From Arthrobacter sp. EPSL27 (GTDB lineage Bacteria > Actinomycetota > Actinomycetes > Actinomycetales > Micrococcaceae), in the NCBI RefSeq assembly GCF_001512305.1, contig NZ_LNUT01000005.1, positions 1,089,774 through 1,153,773 on the forward strand: a DNA stretch of 64,000 nt, given 5' to 3'. The position numbers and the translations under genes are program-made. Each line of letters starts with the position of its first letter. Position 1 is the first letter of the stretch. The notes below the pieces were generated by a model. It made no database searches. It worked only from the letters and a program-made list of their open reading frames with translations, and was not told the DNA's origin. Positions 54,972 to 63,760 of the stretch are shown in pieces.

Positions 54972-55928
54972 TTAGTGGAACGTCCGGCCGGTGAGCAGCT
55001 CGAACGCCTCGACGTAGCGGCCGCGGGTGCGGTCGACGACGTCGGACGGCAGTGCCGGCGGCGGCGTGTCCGAGGACTTGTCCCAGCCGGACTCGGCCGA
55101 GGTCAGCCAGTCGCGCACATACTGCTTGTCGTAGGAGGGCTGTGCTTTGCCCGGCTCGTACGTGGCGGCGTCCCAGAACCGTGAGGAGTCAGGGGTGAGC
55201 ACCTCGTCGCCGAGCGTGATGACGCCGGTGGCGGCGTCGAAACCGAATTCCACCTTCGTATCCGCCAGGATGATCCCGCGGCCGCGGGCGATCTCCTCGG
55301 CCTTGGTGTAGATCAGCAGGGTGAGTTCGCGCAGGCGGGACGCGACGTCCTCGCCCACCAGCCCAACGACGGCGTCGTACGTGATGTTCTCGTCATGCTC
55401 GCCCACCTCGGCCTTCGCGGACGGCGTGAAGATGGCCTCCTCGAGCCGGGACCCGTCCACCAGGCCCGCCGGCAGCGGAATGCTGCACACCGTGCCGGAC
55501 TCCCGGTATTCCAGCAGGCCGGATCCCGTGAGGTAGCCGCGGGCGATGCACTCGACCGGGAACATGTCCAGCTTCTTGCAGATCATCGCCCGGCCCTCCA
55601 CGGCGGCGGGCACCCCTGCCTCCACGGTGGACGCCAGGACATGGTGCTCCACGCCGAGCTGCTCGAACCACCACAGGCTCAGCTGGGTGAGGATGCGGCC
55701 CTTGTCCGGGATTTCACTGGCAAGGACATGGTCGAAGGCGCTGATGCGGTCGCTGGCGACCACCAGGACGCACTCCTGGCCGATGCGCTCGGTGATGGAC
55801 TGATCCGCCGGGACATAGAGGTCGCGGACCTTGCCGGAGTAGATGTGCGTCCAGCCGGACAGGTCCAGCGTCGCGGTATCCAGGCCGCCCTTCGCGGCGG
55901 CGGGATTGGGGGTTTCGGGCTGCGTCAT
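54972..55928 (-). CDS. purC: SAICAR synthetase
   Basis: A 318-residue ATP-dependent ligase of purine synthesis (CAIR + Asp). YSGKVRDLYVP, VVASDRISAFDHVLASEIPD, VECIARGYLTGSGLLEY, GIILADTKVEFGFD and DEVLTPDSSRFWDA are all present; the longer size is usual in actinobacteria. The ATG lies two bases after the purD stop. Confidence 0.95.
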   Translation of the reverse strand: MTQPETPNPAAAKGGLDTATLDLSGWTHIYSGKVRDLYVPADQSITERIGQECVLVVASDRISAFDHVLASEIPDKGRILTQLSLWWFEQLGVEHHVLASTVEAGVPAAVEGRAMICKKLDMFPVECIARGYLTGSGLLEYRESGTVCSIPLPAGLVDGSRLEEAIFTPSAKAEVGEHDENITYDAVVGLVGEDVASRLRELTLLIYTKAEEIARGRGIILADTKVEFGFDAATGVITLGDEVLTPDSSRFWDAATYEPGKAQPSYDKQYVRDWLTSAESGWDKSSDTPPPALPSDVVDRTRGRYVEAFELLTGRTFH

Positions 55929-55930
55929 GC

Positions 55931-57241
55931 TCAGGCCTGCGCTTTCGTCGCGGCAGGGGCTCCGGGCGCCTGCACCTTGATGTCGCCGCGGGCCGCCTTG
56001 CCGCCGATGTCGGTGCGGAACTGGCTGCCGTCCAGCTGGACCAGCTCGACGCCGTCGTACGCCCGCTCGCGGGCCTCCACCAGGTCGGTGCCCAGCGCCA
56101 CCACGGCGAGGACCCGTCCGCCGGCGGACACCACTTTGCCTTCGTCGTCGAGCTTGGTGCCGGCGTGGATCACGTGGACACCTTCGATCGATTCGACCTT
56201 CTTGAGGCCGCGGATGCGGTCGCCGGTGCGCGGCGCGTCGGGGTAGTTTTCGGCGGCGACGACGACGGCGACGGCGGTTTCCTTGGACCAGCGCAGCGGC
56301 TGGACCTTGTCCAGTTCCCCCTTGGCGGCGGCCATGAGCAGCCCGCCGAGGGGGGTCTTGAGGCGGGCGAGGACTGCCTGGGTTTCCGGGTCGCCGAAGC
56401 GGACGTTGAACTCGATGACACGCGTGCCGCGGGAGGTCAGCGCCAGGCCGACGAACAGCACGCCGACGAACGGGGTGCCGCGGTGGGCCATCTGGTTGAC
56501 CGTGGGCTGCGCGACGCGGTCGATGACCTCCTGGACGAGGCCTTCGGGGGCCCACTCCAGCGGGGTGTACGCGCCCATGCCTCCGGTGTTGGGGCCCTGG
56601 TCGTTGTCGTAGATGCGTTTGAAGTCCTGGGCCGGGGACAGCGCCACGGTGTTGCGGCCGTCGCAGAGGACGAAGATCGAGACCTCCGGGCCGTCGAGGA
56701 ATTCCTCGATCACCACCGTGCCGCCGGCGTCGAAGCAGGTCTGGGCGTGGGCCAGTGCCTCGTCCCGGTTGCGGGTGACCACCACGCCCTTGCCGGCGGC
56801 GAGTCCGTCGTCCTTGACCACGTAGGGGGCGCCGAACGTGTCCAGCGCGTCAGCGGCTTCCTCGGCGGTGCTGGCCACCCGGGCCATCGCGGTGGGGACG
56901 CCGGCTTCGGCCATCACTTCCTTGGCGAACGCCTTGGAGGCCTCCAGCTGCGCGGCGGCCTTGCTGGGGCCGAACACGGGGATCCCGACGGCCCGGACGG
57001 CGTCGGACACGCCCGCGGCCAGCGGAGCCTCGGGGCCGACCACCACAAGATCGACGGCGAGCTTGGCTGCCAGGGCAGCGACGGCGTCGGGATTGTTCGC
57101 GTCAATGGCGTGTGTGGGGACCAGTTTGCTGATGCCGGCGTTCCCCGGGGCCGCGTGGACCTCGGACACGTTCGGGTCGGCAAGCAAGGCTCGGACAATG
57201 GCGTGTTCGCGGCCGCCGGGGCCGATGACAAGTACCTTCAC
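55931..57241 (-). CDS. purD: Phosphoribosylamine-glycine ligase
   Basis: A 436-residue ATP-grasp enzyme, second step of purine synthesis. N-domain KVLVIGPGGREHAIVRAL, ATP-grasp YVVKDDGLAAGKGVVV, GPNTGGMGAYTP, IEFNVRFGDPETQ. The start is GTG at 57241. It forms an operon with purC. Confidence 0.96.
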   Translation of the reverse strand: MKVLVIGPGGREHAIVRALLADPNVSEVHAAPGNAGISKLVPTHAIDANNPDAVAALAAKLAVDLVVVGPEAPLAAGVSDAVRAVGIPVFGPSKAAAQLEASKAFAKEVMAEAGVPTAMARVASTAEEAADALDTFGAPYVVKDDGLAAGKGVVVTRNRDEALAHAQTCFDAGGTVVIEEFLDGPEVSIFVLCDGRNTVALSPAQDFKRIYDNDQGPNTGGMGAYTPLEWAPEGLVQEVIDRVAQPTVNQMAHRGTPFVGVLFVGLALTSRGTRVIEFNVRFGDPETQAVLARLKTPLGGLLMAAAKGELDKVQPLRWSKETAVAVVVAAENYPDAPRTGDRIRGLKKVESIEGVHVIHAGTKLDDEGKVVSAGGRVLAVVALGTDLVEARERAYDGVELVQLDGSQFRTDIGGKAARGDIKVQAPGAPAATKAQA

Positions 57242-57294
57242 AGTTCCCTAGGGTACTTTGTGGACCCGGCAGGCTCCTAAGCTGTGACCCCCGC

Positions 57295-57345
57295 GGGACA
57301 TGCCCCGCCCTGGCCGCACCCGCTGGGCATAGTGCCCGTATGTCC
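57295..57345. repeat. Dispersed intergenic palindromic repeat, copy C
   Basis: GGGACATGCCC, 19 bases, GGGCATA, 7 bases, TATGTCC: same architecture as 43907 and 49018. It is followed by a tandem array. Confidence 0.7.
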
Positions 57346-57360
57346 ACGCGCGGGCTCGAG

Positions 57361-57488
57361 GAATGGGCATGTCCCCCGGTGCCGGGCCCGAAGAATGGGC
57401 ATGTCCCCCGGTGGCTGGCTTGAAGAATGGGCATGTCCCCCGGTACCGGACCCGAAGAATGCGCATGTCCCCCCGGTGACTGGCCTGC
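57361..57488. repeat. Tandem array of four 32-bp units next to repeat copy C
   Basis: Units begin at 57361, 57393, 57425 and 57457, an exact 32-base period. The conserved part is GAATGGGCATGTCCCCCGGT (fourth: GCGC); the last 12 bases vary slightly around GCCGGGCCCGAA. All frames are open, but no coding signal is seen. The next gene starts 43 bases later. Confidence 0.85.
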
Positions 57489-57530
57489 AGGACGGCCCAT
57501 CCGCGGAGGGTCCGGCGCCGAAGACTGGGT

Positions 57531-59183
57531 ATGGAGAAGCCCAGCACACAGACGCCCCGCGCGGACCAGCCCGGCACCGGGACGGCCCCGCGGAACCAAC
57601 CCGGCCACCACGCCCCCGGCAGGCGGCTGTCCGGACCCTCGGCCCTGGCCGCACTCGCCGGGGTGGTGGCCGCCGGCGTCGTCCTGGCCGTTGCGGAACT
57701 GCTGGGCGCATTCTTTACGGCGCGGGCGACGCCGGTGATCGCCCTCGGCTCGACCTTCATCGATTTCACGCCGTCCTGGCTGAAGGATTTCGCGATCGCC
57801 ACCTTCGGCACCAACGACAAGCTCGCCCTGTTTGTCGGCATGGCCGTCACCATCCTGCTGCTGGCCTGCGTCCTCGGCATCGTGGCCTACCGCAAGTGGG
57901 CCCTCGGCGTTGCGGGCGTGCTGCTCATGGGCGCCGTGATCGTCGCCAGCGTGGTGACCCGGGCCGGTGTGAAGCCCCTGGACGCCATTCCCACCCTGGT
58001 CGGCACCGCGGCCGGGCTCATTGCACTTCGTTTCCTGATCTCGCGGCTGTGGCGGATGCAGCAGTGGCCGGACCAGGATTCGGACCTGGCTGCCAAGGAC
58101 CCGGACCGTCCCGCCACCAGCCGCCGCACCTTCTTCGCAGCGGCCGGCGTCACCGCCGCAGCCTCGGCCATCGCCGCCACCGGCGGACGCATGCTGAGCG
58201 CAGCCCGTAGCAACATCGCCCAGGCCCGCGAATCCCTGCAGCTCCCCGCTCCGGCGAAGCCTGCCGCCGCCGTCCCCGCGGGCGTGCAGTCCGCTGCGCC
58301 CGGGGTCACGCCGTGGCTCACGCCCAACAACGACTTCTACCGCATCGACACCGCCCTCAGCGTTCCGGAGATCAACGTCGAGGACTGGGAGCTGCGGATC
58401 CACGGCCTCGTGGAGCAGGAGGTCCGGCTGAGCTTCCAGGACCTGCTGGACGCGCAGCTGATTGAATCCCATGTCTCCCTGACCTGCGTGTCCAACCCGG
58501 TGGGCGGCAACCTGGCCGGCAACGCCAAATGGCTGGGCATGCCCATCCGTGACGTGCTCGCCATGGCTCGGCCCAAGGACGGCGCGGACATGGTGCTCTC
58601 CACCTCAATCGACGGTTTCAGCGCCTCCACCCCGCTGGAGGTCCTGCAGGACGACCGTGACGCCATGCTGGCCATCGGGATGAACGGTGAGGCCCTCCCG
58701 CTGGAGCACGGCTACCCGGTGCGGATGGTGGTTCCCGGCCTTTACGGCTTCGTGTCGGCCACCAAGTGGGTGGTGGACCTGGAAGTCACGCGGTTCGCGG
58801 ACAGCAAGGCCTACTGGACGCAGCGCGGCTGGTCAGAGCGCGGCCCCATCAAGACCATGGCCCGGGTGGAAGTCCCGAAGTCCTTCGCCAAGGTCCCGGC
58901 CGGACGCGTCGCCATCGGCGGCACCGCCTGGGCCCAGACCCGCGGCATCACCAAGGTGGAGGTGCAGATCGACAACGGCCCCTGGACCGAGGCCACACTG
59001 GCCGACGAGGCGTCGGTCATCACCTGGCGCCAGTGGTCCTTCGACTGGGACGCCACCCCGGGACCGCACTACATCAAGGCCCGCGCCACCGACGGAACCG
59101 GCGAGGTCCAGACGGACCAGCGCGCGGATCCGGTCCCCGACGGCGCGTCCGGCTGGCAGTCGGTGATGGTGACCGTGGAATAA
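57531..59183 (+). CDS. Molybdopterin-dependent oxidoreductase (sulfite oxidase family) with membrane anchor
   Basis: A 550-residue protein. Four membrane segments lie between residues 35 and 170, then SRRTFFAAAGVTAAASAIAA, a twin-Arg-like segment, and from about 260 a sulfite-oxidase-type Moco domain with VSLTCVSNPVGGNLAG (Cys near residue 319 binds Mo), GYPVRMVVPGLYGFVSATKW, and a C-terminal Mo-co dimerisation domain. No heme domain. Substrate unknown. The Moco domain is probably extracytoplasmic. Confidence 0.88.
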   Translation: MEKPSTQTPRADQPGTGTAPRNQPGHHAPGRRLSGPSALAALAGVVAAGVVLAVAELLGAFFTARATPVIALGSTFIDFTPSWLKDFAIATFGTNDKLALFVGMAVTILLLACVLGIVAYRKWALGVAGVLLMGAVIVASVVTRAGVKPLDAIPTLVGTAAGLIALRFLISRLWRMQQWPDQDSDLAAKDPDRPATSRRTFFAAAGVTAAASAIAATGGRMLSAARSNIAQARESLQLPAPAKPAAAVPAGVQSAAPGVTPWLTPNNDFYRIDTALSVPEINVEDWELRIHGLVEQEVRLSFQDLLDAQLIESHVSLTCVSNPVGGNLAGNAKWLGMPIRDVLAMARPKDGADMVLSTSIDGFSASTPLEVLQDDRDAMLAIGMNGEALPLEHGYPVRMVVPGLYGFVSATKWVVDLEVTRFADSKAYWTQRGWSERGPIKTMARVEVPKSFAKVPAGRVAIGGTAWAQTRGITKVEVQIDNGPWTEATLADEASVITWRQWSFDWDATPGPHYIKARATDGTGEVQTDQRADPVPDGASGWQSVMVTVE

Positions 59184-59218
59184 CCGGCTATCACCGCCGG
59201 GCACCATAGACTTGCAGC

Positions 59219-60235
59219 ATGCCCCTGAATGCGCACGCCACCTTCACCGTCGATTCCGCCGTCGAACTGGCAGTCGTTGAACGCAGCGGCTTTGTGGAGT
59301 CCCGGCACATCGGCTCCGCCGTCCTGATCGCCGGGGACGGCAGCGTCGTCACCGAACTGGGCGACATCACCACGCCGATCTATGCCAGGTCCACGCTCAA
59401 ACCCCTCCAGGCTCTCGCCGCGATGCAGTCCGGGGTGCCCCTGCGCGGCGCCCAGGCTGCCATCGCCTGCGGCAGCCATGTCGGCTCGCTCGACCACATG
59501 GACGTCGTCGAAGGCATGCTGAAGGCCGCCGGCGTCAAGGAGGACCAACTCCAGTGCCCGGCCGCCTGGCCCGAGGACGAGACCGCGCGCACCTGGCTGA
59601 TCCGCACCGAGCGCGGCCAGACCAAGCTCGCCTTCAACTGCTCCGGCAAGCACGCCGCGTTCCTCTGGGCCTGCACCGAGAATGGCTGGGACACCCGCAG
59701 CTACCTCGAACCCAACCACCCGCTGCAGCAGCGCATCCGCTCCGTCATCGAGGAATACTGCGGCGAGAGCATCGCCCACCTAGGCATCGACGGCTGCGGG
59801 GCGCCGGTGGCTGCGGTATCCCTCACCGGGCTCGCGCGGGCCTTCTCCAAGCTCGCCAAGGCTCCCGGTGACAAGAACTCCAACGCCCGCGCCGCCACCA
59901 TCGCGACCTCAATGCTGGACTACCCGTGGGCCGTGCAGGGCAAGGGCGAGTCCAACACCATCGTCATGGACGACCTCGGCATCCTCGCCAAGATCGGCGC
60001 CGAAGGCGTGCTGGTAATGGCCACCCCCGCGGGCGCCTCCGTCGCGATCAAGATCCTCGACGGCAACATCCGCGCCACCACGCTCGTCGGCCTGACCCTG
60101 CTGGCAGCCGCAGGCGCGGTGGACGTGCCCGAGGTTGCCAGCGTCCTGGACAAAGTCGTGACCCCCGTACTCGGCGGCGGCCGGCCGGTGGGCAAAATCC
60201 GCCTTGGCCAGGCCGTCTCGGCACTGCTCGACTGA
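59219..60235 (+). CDS. Asparaginase, Rhizobium etli type II-like (PF06089)
   Basis: A 338-residue enzyme hydrolysing asparagine to aspartate and ammonia. Active-site stretches are IYARSTLKPLQAL (Ser-x-x-Lys), FNCSGKHAAFLWACTENGWD and LGIDGCGAPVAAVSLTGLA, plus the late GGRPVGKI. The fold is serine-beta-lactamase-like, unrelated to E. coli asparaginases. It is probably monocistronic, with a terminator after it. Confidence 0.9.
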   Translation: MPLNAHATFTVDSAVELAVVERSGFVESRHIGSAVLIAGDGSVVTELGDITTPIYARSTLKPLQALAAMQSGVPLRGAQAAIACGSHVGSLDHMDVVEGMLKAAGVKEDQLQCPAAWPEDETARTWLIRTERGQTKLAFNCSGKHAAFLWACTENGWDTRSYLEPNHPLQQRIRSVIEEYCGESIAHLGIDGCGAPVAAVSLTGLARAFSKLAKAPGDKNSNARAATIATSMLDYPWAVQGKGESNTIVMDDLGILAKIGAEGVLVMATPAGASVAIKILDGNIRATTLVGLTLLAAAGAVDVPEVASVLDKVVTPVLGGGRPVGKIRLGQAVSALLD

Positions 60236-60253
60236 GCCGCCGGCTCAACACCC

Positions 60254-60316
60254 CAACGCGGGGTCATTTACGGTCCGTCCCGTCCGCCGGGACCGACTGT
60301 AGGTGACCCCGCGTTG
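60254..60316. terminator. Bidirectional terminator between asparaginase and PIG-L genes
   Basis: CAACGCGGGGTCA (60254-60266) pairs exactly with TGACCCCGCGTTG (60304-60316). An inner hairpin CGGTCC/GGACCG sits in the loop. The two genes converge on it; T-rich ends follow on the plus side. Confidence 0.85.
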
Positions 60317-60343
60317 CTGTTTAGGGGGGCTCGACGGCGGCGG

Positions 60344-62161
60344 TCAGTTTGCGTAGGCCTGGAGTTCGGCGAGGCCGACGTTCCGGGTGGTGCCGCTGAC
60401 GGTGGTGACGGTGACGCGCAGGCTGGTGGTGGCGCGGTCGGAGAAGGTGATGGTGGTGCCCTTGCCGGTGTTCTCCAGCGCCGGGACCGGGACGGTCGTG
60501 CCGTCGGAGAACGTCAGGGTGGCGCCGGTGATCTGGTCGTTGGTGTTGGGCCGGTCGTAGAGCACCACCTTGTTGAGAGTGACGGGGGCGGGGAAGGCGA
60601 GGTTGAGGTAACTGCCAGCTTTCCCGCCCACGGTGGCCCATTCCTTGGTCGCGTCCACGGGGTGCCCGGCGATCACGCCGTCGACGGCTTTGGCCGCGGC
60701 CTGGCCGGTGGCAGTGTTCTCGCTGCTGGCACTCACCGCCGCGGTGGCAGCCACATTCGCAGGTGCCGGGACCGGGAAGGGGAGGGTGGCGGCGGTGCCG
60801 GGGTAGGCCTGGAGTTCGGCGAGGCCGACGTTCCGGGTGGTGCCGCTGACGGTGGTGACAGTGACGCGCAGGCTGGTGGTGGCGCGGTCGGGGAAGGTGA
60901 CGGTGGTGGCCTGGCCGGTGTTCTCCAGCGCCGGGACCGGGACGGTGGTGCCGTCGGAGAACGTCAGGGTGGCGCCGGTGATCTGGTCGTTGGTGTTGGG
61001 CCGGTCGTAGAGGACCACCTTGTTGAGGGTAACGGGGGCGGGGAAGGCGAGGTTGAGGTAACTCCCGGCTTTCCCGGAGAGAGTGGCCCATTCCCGGGTG
61101 GCGTCCACGGGGTGCCCGGCGATCACGCCGTCGACGGCTTTGACCGCGGTCTGGCCCGAGGCGGTGTTCTCCGAACTCGCCGTCACCGCCGCGGTGGCCG
61201 CGACGTTCGCTGCGACCGCGGCCGGCCCCTCAACGTCGGCCACCTCTTTCGCGGCGACCGGCACGGCGGCAGGCACTGCGACCGTATAGGAACGGGATAG
61301 CCACGCCCCGATCGAGTTCGTGGAACAGTCCAGGGCGGTGGTGCAGGTCTTGGAATCGTGCTGGGCGTACACAAGAAACGCTTCGGTCTTGGCCGCCAGT
61401 TCCGGGTCGGCCACGTTAGACGGGCGCTTTTTGTTGGGATAGCCCTGGTAGCCCGTGATCGTGTGGGGCGTTGTGTACAGCTGGTGGGCAGCGTGCACGA
61501 GGTAGGCGACAGTGTGGTGATCGCTGTGGTCTCCGTCGCCGTACGTCCCGGCGAAGTCCAGCGTGGAAATCCGGTCCGGCTGGTAGCTGGTTATCAGCGC
61601 CAGGAGGGTGCCCTGGAGTCCAGCCAGCGTGTATGACGAGGAGCCGTTGACGGCCGTAATATTGCCGATGAGGCCGGTGTAAAGCTTCTGCAGGCTCTGG
61701 TTGCCGTAGTTGGAGCCGCCCCGCCCGTCGCGGTACCCGTCGGGCAGCCGCATAAACGTAAGCGACAGCCGCGGCGCCCCGTCCAGGGTGGCCACCGGAA
61801 TCGGGTGCCCCGCAACCCCGGCGTCCGAGACAGACCAGGTGTCCGGAACCCCGGCGAGATGCGCGTAGGCGGCCTTTACCCCGTCCTCCCGCGCACTCCA
61901 GTAGTCCTCGGAGTCATTGGCATCGCCGGCTGTTACGTAGACGGTGCGCACGCACAACCCGTCACGGATGGCCGAAAGAAGCATGGGGTTCTGGAAAATC
62001 AGGTCATCATCCTGGTGCGCGACGACGTTCATCGCGGTTCCCGCCGCGCACCCCTCGTCCGCCGAAGCCTGCGGTGCGGTCGCCAGGCTTCCGGACAGTG
62101 CGGCAACCAACGCGGACGCCAACAGCATGAAAGTCCACCCGCGGTGCCTTGAAGACGTCAT
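60344..62161 (-). CDS. Secreted PIG-L deacetylase with two discoidin-like modules
   Basis: A 605-residue exported protein. Signal peptide to about residue 35 (LLASALVAALSGSLATAPQA then SA). PIG-L/LmbE domain with VVAHQDDDLIF (His49, Asp51-53; the usual AHPDDE with P to Q and E to D) and the second metal motif DHSDHHTV. Then two 136-residue F5/8-type modules (coding 60803-61210 and 60353-60760), 92% identical to each other. It likely de-N-acetylates a GlcNAc-type sugar and binds glycans; target unknown. The ATG at 62161 has GGGGGAA upstream. Confidence 0.87.
   Translation of the reverse strand: MTSSRHRGWTFMLLASALVAALSGSLATAPQASADEGCAAGTAMNVVAHQDDDLIFQNPMLLSAIRDGLCVRTVYVTAGDANDSEDYWSAREDGVKAAYAHLAGVPDTWSVSDAGVAGHPIPVATLDGAPRLSLTFMRLPDGYRDGRGGSNYGNQSLQKLYTGLIGNITAVNGSSSYTLAGLQGTLLALITSYQPDRISTLDFAGTYGDGDHSDHHTVAYLVHAAHQLYTTPHTITGYQGYPNKKRPSNVADPELAAKTEAFLVYAQHDSKTCTTALDCSTNSIGAWLSRSYTVAVPAAVPVAAKEVADVEGPAAVAANVAATAAVTASSENTASGQTAVKAVDGVIAGHPVDATREWATLSGKAGSYLNLAFPAPVTLNKVVLYDRPNTNDQITGATLTFSDGTTVPVPALENTGQATTVTFPDRATTSLRVTVTTVSGTTRNVGLAELQAYPGTAATLPFPVPAPANVAATAAVSASSENTATGQAAAKAVDGVIAGHPVDATKEWATVGGKAGSYLNLAFPAPVTLNKVVLYDRPNTNDQITGATLTFSDGTTVPVPALENTGKGTTITFSDRATTSLRVTVTTVSGTTRNVGLAELQAYAN
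60353..61210. repeat. Duplicated discoidin-like module, period 450 bp
   Basis: Two 408-bp copies (60353-60760 and 60803-61210). They differ at 11 of 136 residues; long runs of DNA are identical. Recent in-frame duplication or gene conversion. Confidence 0.9.
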
Positions 62162-62414
62162 CTGGTTCCCCCAACCGATCATCACGTCACCCCGCCGTAA
62201 AAGACGCCGGGCCCCGATCCCGGGAGGGAACCTGCCATAAAACTACATCCAGTTTACTTAATATTCAAGCTAATCGTTTTTTCGTATAGTTGAAAAACTT
62301 TCTAATGAGCATCGGTCGTGGCTCCGTCTGAAGGGGCAGGGGTAGGCTGGCTCCAGAATCGGTCCGGCCAGCGGAGGGCCGGCAACTCTTTTGAAACAGC
62401 CGGGAGGCAAGTCA
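62162..62414. other. AT-rich intergenic region between PIG-L and SCP-like genes
   Basis: A 253-base gap. The stretch 62245-62310 is unusually AT-rich for this genome (runs of T and A), probably carrying the divergent promoters. No clear hairpin, RNA gene or ORF with a ribosome site is seen apart from the SCP-like start. Confidence 0.4.
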
Positions 62415-62804
62415 GTGGTGGTTCAACGACGTCGTATCGCGCTCGATGAGGGCCGCGCGGCCCTTGCTGCGTGGCAGGAGGCCAACCCCGGCCAGGCCGA
62501 TGCCCCCGCCGCCGCGCCCCTCCCCCGCGCCACGCTCGCGACGGCGGTGCGCTACTCCCTGGAGGAGGTCACCGCCCGGGCACCCGGGAACTCCGTGGAG
62601 GTCCGCGTCCCGCCGTACGGCGTCACGCAGTGTGTGGAGGGCCCCCGGCATACCCGCGGCACCCCGCCGAACGTCATTGAGTGCGACGCCGGCACGTGGC
62701 TGGAAATGGTCAGCGGCCGGCTGGGCTGGGCCGAAGCCGTCGACGCCGGACGGGTGGCGGCCTCCGGGCTGCGCGCCGACCTGTCAGGGCTGCTGCCGCT
62801 TTAG
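62415..62804 (+). CDS. Sterol-carrier-like (SCP-3) small protein
   Basis: A 129-residue protein with the bacterial SCP family pattern: LATAVRYSLEEVTARAPGNS, VEVRVPPYGVTQCVEGPRHT, RGTPPNVIECDAGTWLEMVS, then GRLGWAEAVDAGRVAASG. It probably binds a hydrophobic molecule; in actinobacteria it often sits near purine genes, as here. The GTG at 62415 is chosen because GGGAGG lies seven bases upstream; a TTG 24 bases earlier lacks a site. Confidence 0.85.
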   Translation: MVVQRRRIALDEGRAALAAWQEANPGQADAPAAAPLPRATLATAVRYSLEEVTARAPGNSVEVRVPPYGVTQCVEGPRHTRGTPPNVIECDAGTWLEMVSGRLGWAEAVDAGRVAASGLRADLSGLLPL

Positions 62805-62834
62805 GAGGCGCGGCCCGGTTTAGGAGGCGCGGCC
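62800..62834. repeat. 16-bp direct repeat at the SCP-like gene stop
   Basis: TTTAGGAGGCGCGGCC at 62800 and 62819 (19 bases apart). The first copy contains the TAG stop. Confidence 0.75.
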
Positions 62835-62852
62835 ACGCTGCTGCCGGTAAAA

Positions 62853-63614
62853 CTAGCCGCGACCGATGAACGGCATTCCGGCGGCCGTGATCACTAGGGA
62901 GCCGACGCTCGCGGAGGACGGCATGCCGGCCATCAGCAGCACCGCCCGGGCGGCGTCCTCGACCGGGAAGGTCGGTTCCACGCGGGTGCTGCCGTCGGCC
63001 TGGACAGCCCCGGAGCCGACGCCGATGGTGTCCATCAGCTCCGTGGCCGTGTTGCCGATATCAATCTGACCGCACGTGATGCCGAAGCCGCGGCCGTCCA
63101 GGTCAATGCTCTTGGTCAGCCCGGTCATGGCATGCTTGGTCACCGCATAGGCCACCGTCCGGGGCCGCGGCGCATGCGCCGAGATGGAGCCGTTGTTGAT
63201 GATCCGCCCGCCCTGCGGCGACTGGGCCTTCATGGCCCGGACGGCGGCCGCGGCACACAGCATGGACCCGGTCAGGTTGACCGCCAGGGTGGCCTCCCAG
63301 TCCGCCAGGCTGATCTCGTCCACGGAGGCGGCGGGGCCGAACACCCCGGCGTTGTTGAACAGCACGTCCACGCGGCCCCAGCGCTGGAGAGTTTCAGCGA
63401 AAAGCCGCTCGACGTCGTCGGGCGCTGTCACATCGCAGGGAACGGCGAACGCCTGGGCATGCCCGGCCCCGGTCTCCAGCAGTTGCGCTTCCCGCCGGCC
63501 GGCCAGGACCACCCGGTATCCGTCGGCGAGCATGAGCCGCGCCACCGCCCGTCCGATTCCCGATCCCGCCCCGGTGACGACGGCCACTCGGCCGGGCAGA
63601 TGCTGTCGTGTCAT
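62853..63614 (-). CDS. Short-chain dehydrogenase/reductase
   Basis: A 253-residue SDR. Cofactor motif VVTGAGSGIGRAVARL, VLAGRR (Arg suggests NADP preference), LFNNAGVFG, catalytic Ser in NNGSISAHAP and Tyr/Lys in YAVTKHAMTG. Substrate unknown. It converges on the SCP-like gene. Confidence 0.9.
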   Translation of the reverse strand: MTRQHLPGRVAVVTGAGSGIGRAVARLMLADGYRVVLAGRREAQLLETGAGHAQAFAVPCDVTAPDDVERLFAETLQRWGRVDVLFNNAGVFGPAASVDEISLADWEATLAVNLTGSMLCAAAAVRAMKAQSPQGGRIINNGSISAHAPRPRTVAYAVTKHAMTGLTKSIDLDGRGFGITCGQIDIGNTATELMDTIGVGSGAVQADGSTRVEPTFPVEDAARAVLLMAGMPSSASVGSLVITAAGMPFIGRG

Positions 63615-63760
63615 CCGGCTAGCGTATGCCGAGTTGGCACCTCACGGCAGTGTTGCACGCGAACATTGCCGTGAAATGACATCTCGGCGGGGCCCGGCGG
63701 TCCGCGCTCCCCGGCCGCCGGAGGGGTTGCGCCGGGCAGCCCCGTGCAGCACAGTGAAGC

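Noticed and set aside
57361..57488. Possible CRISPR array
   Set aside because: The unit is 32 bp with nearly no unique spacer between copies; no cas genes are present. It is a simple tandem repeat.
57248..57880. Open frames through the 32-bp array encoding repetitive GHAHSS-type peptides
   Set aside because: All frames are open because the repeat lacks stop codons; there is no ribosome site and the frames overlap the real oxidoreductase start.
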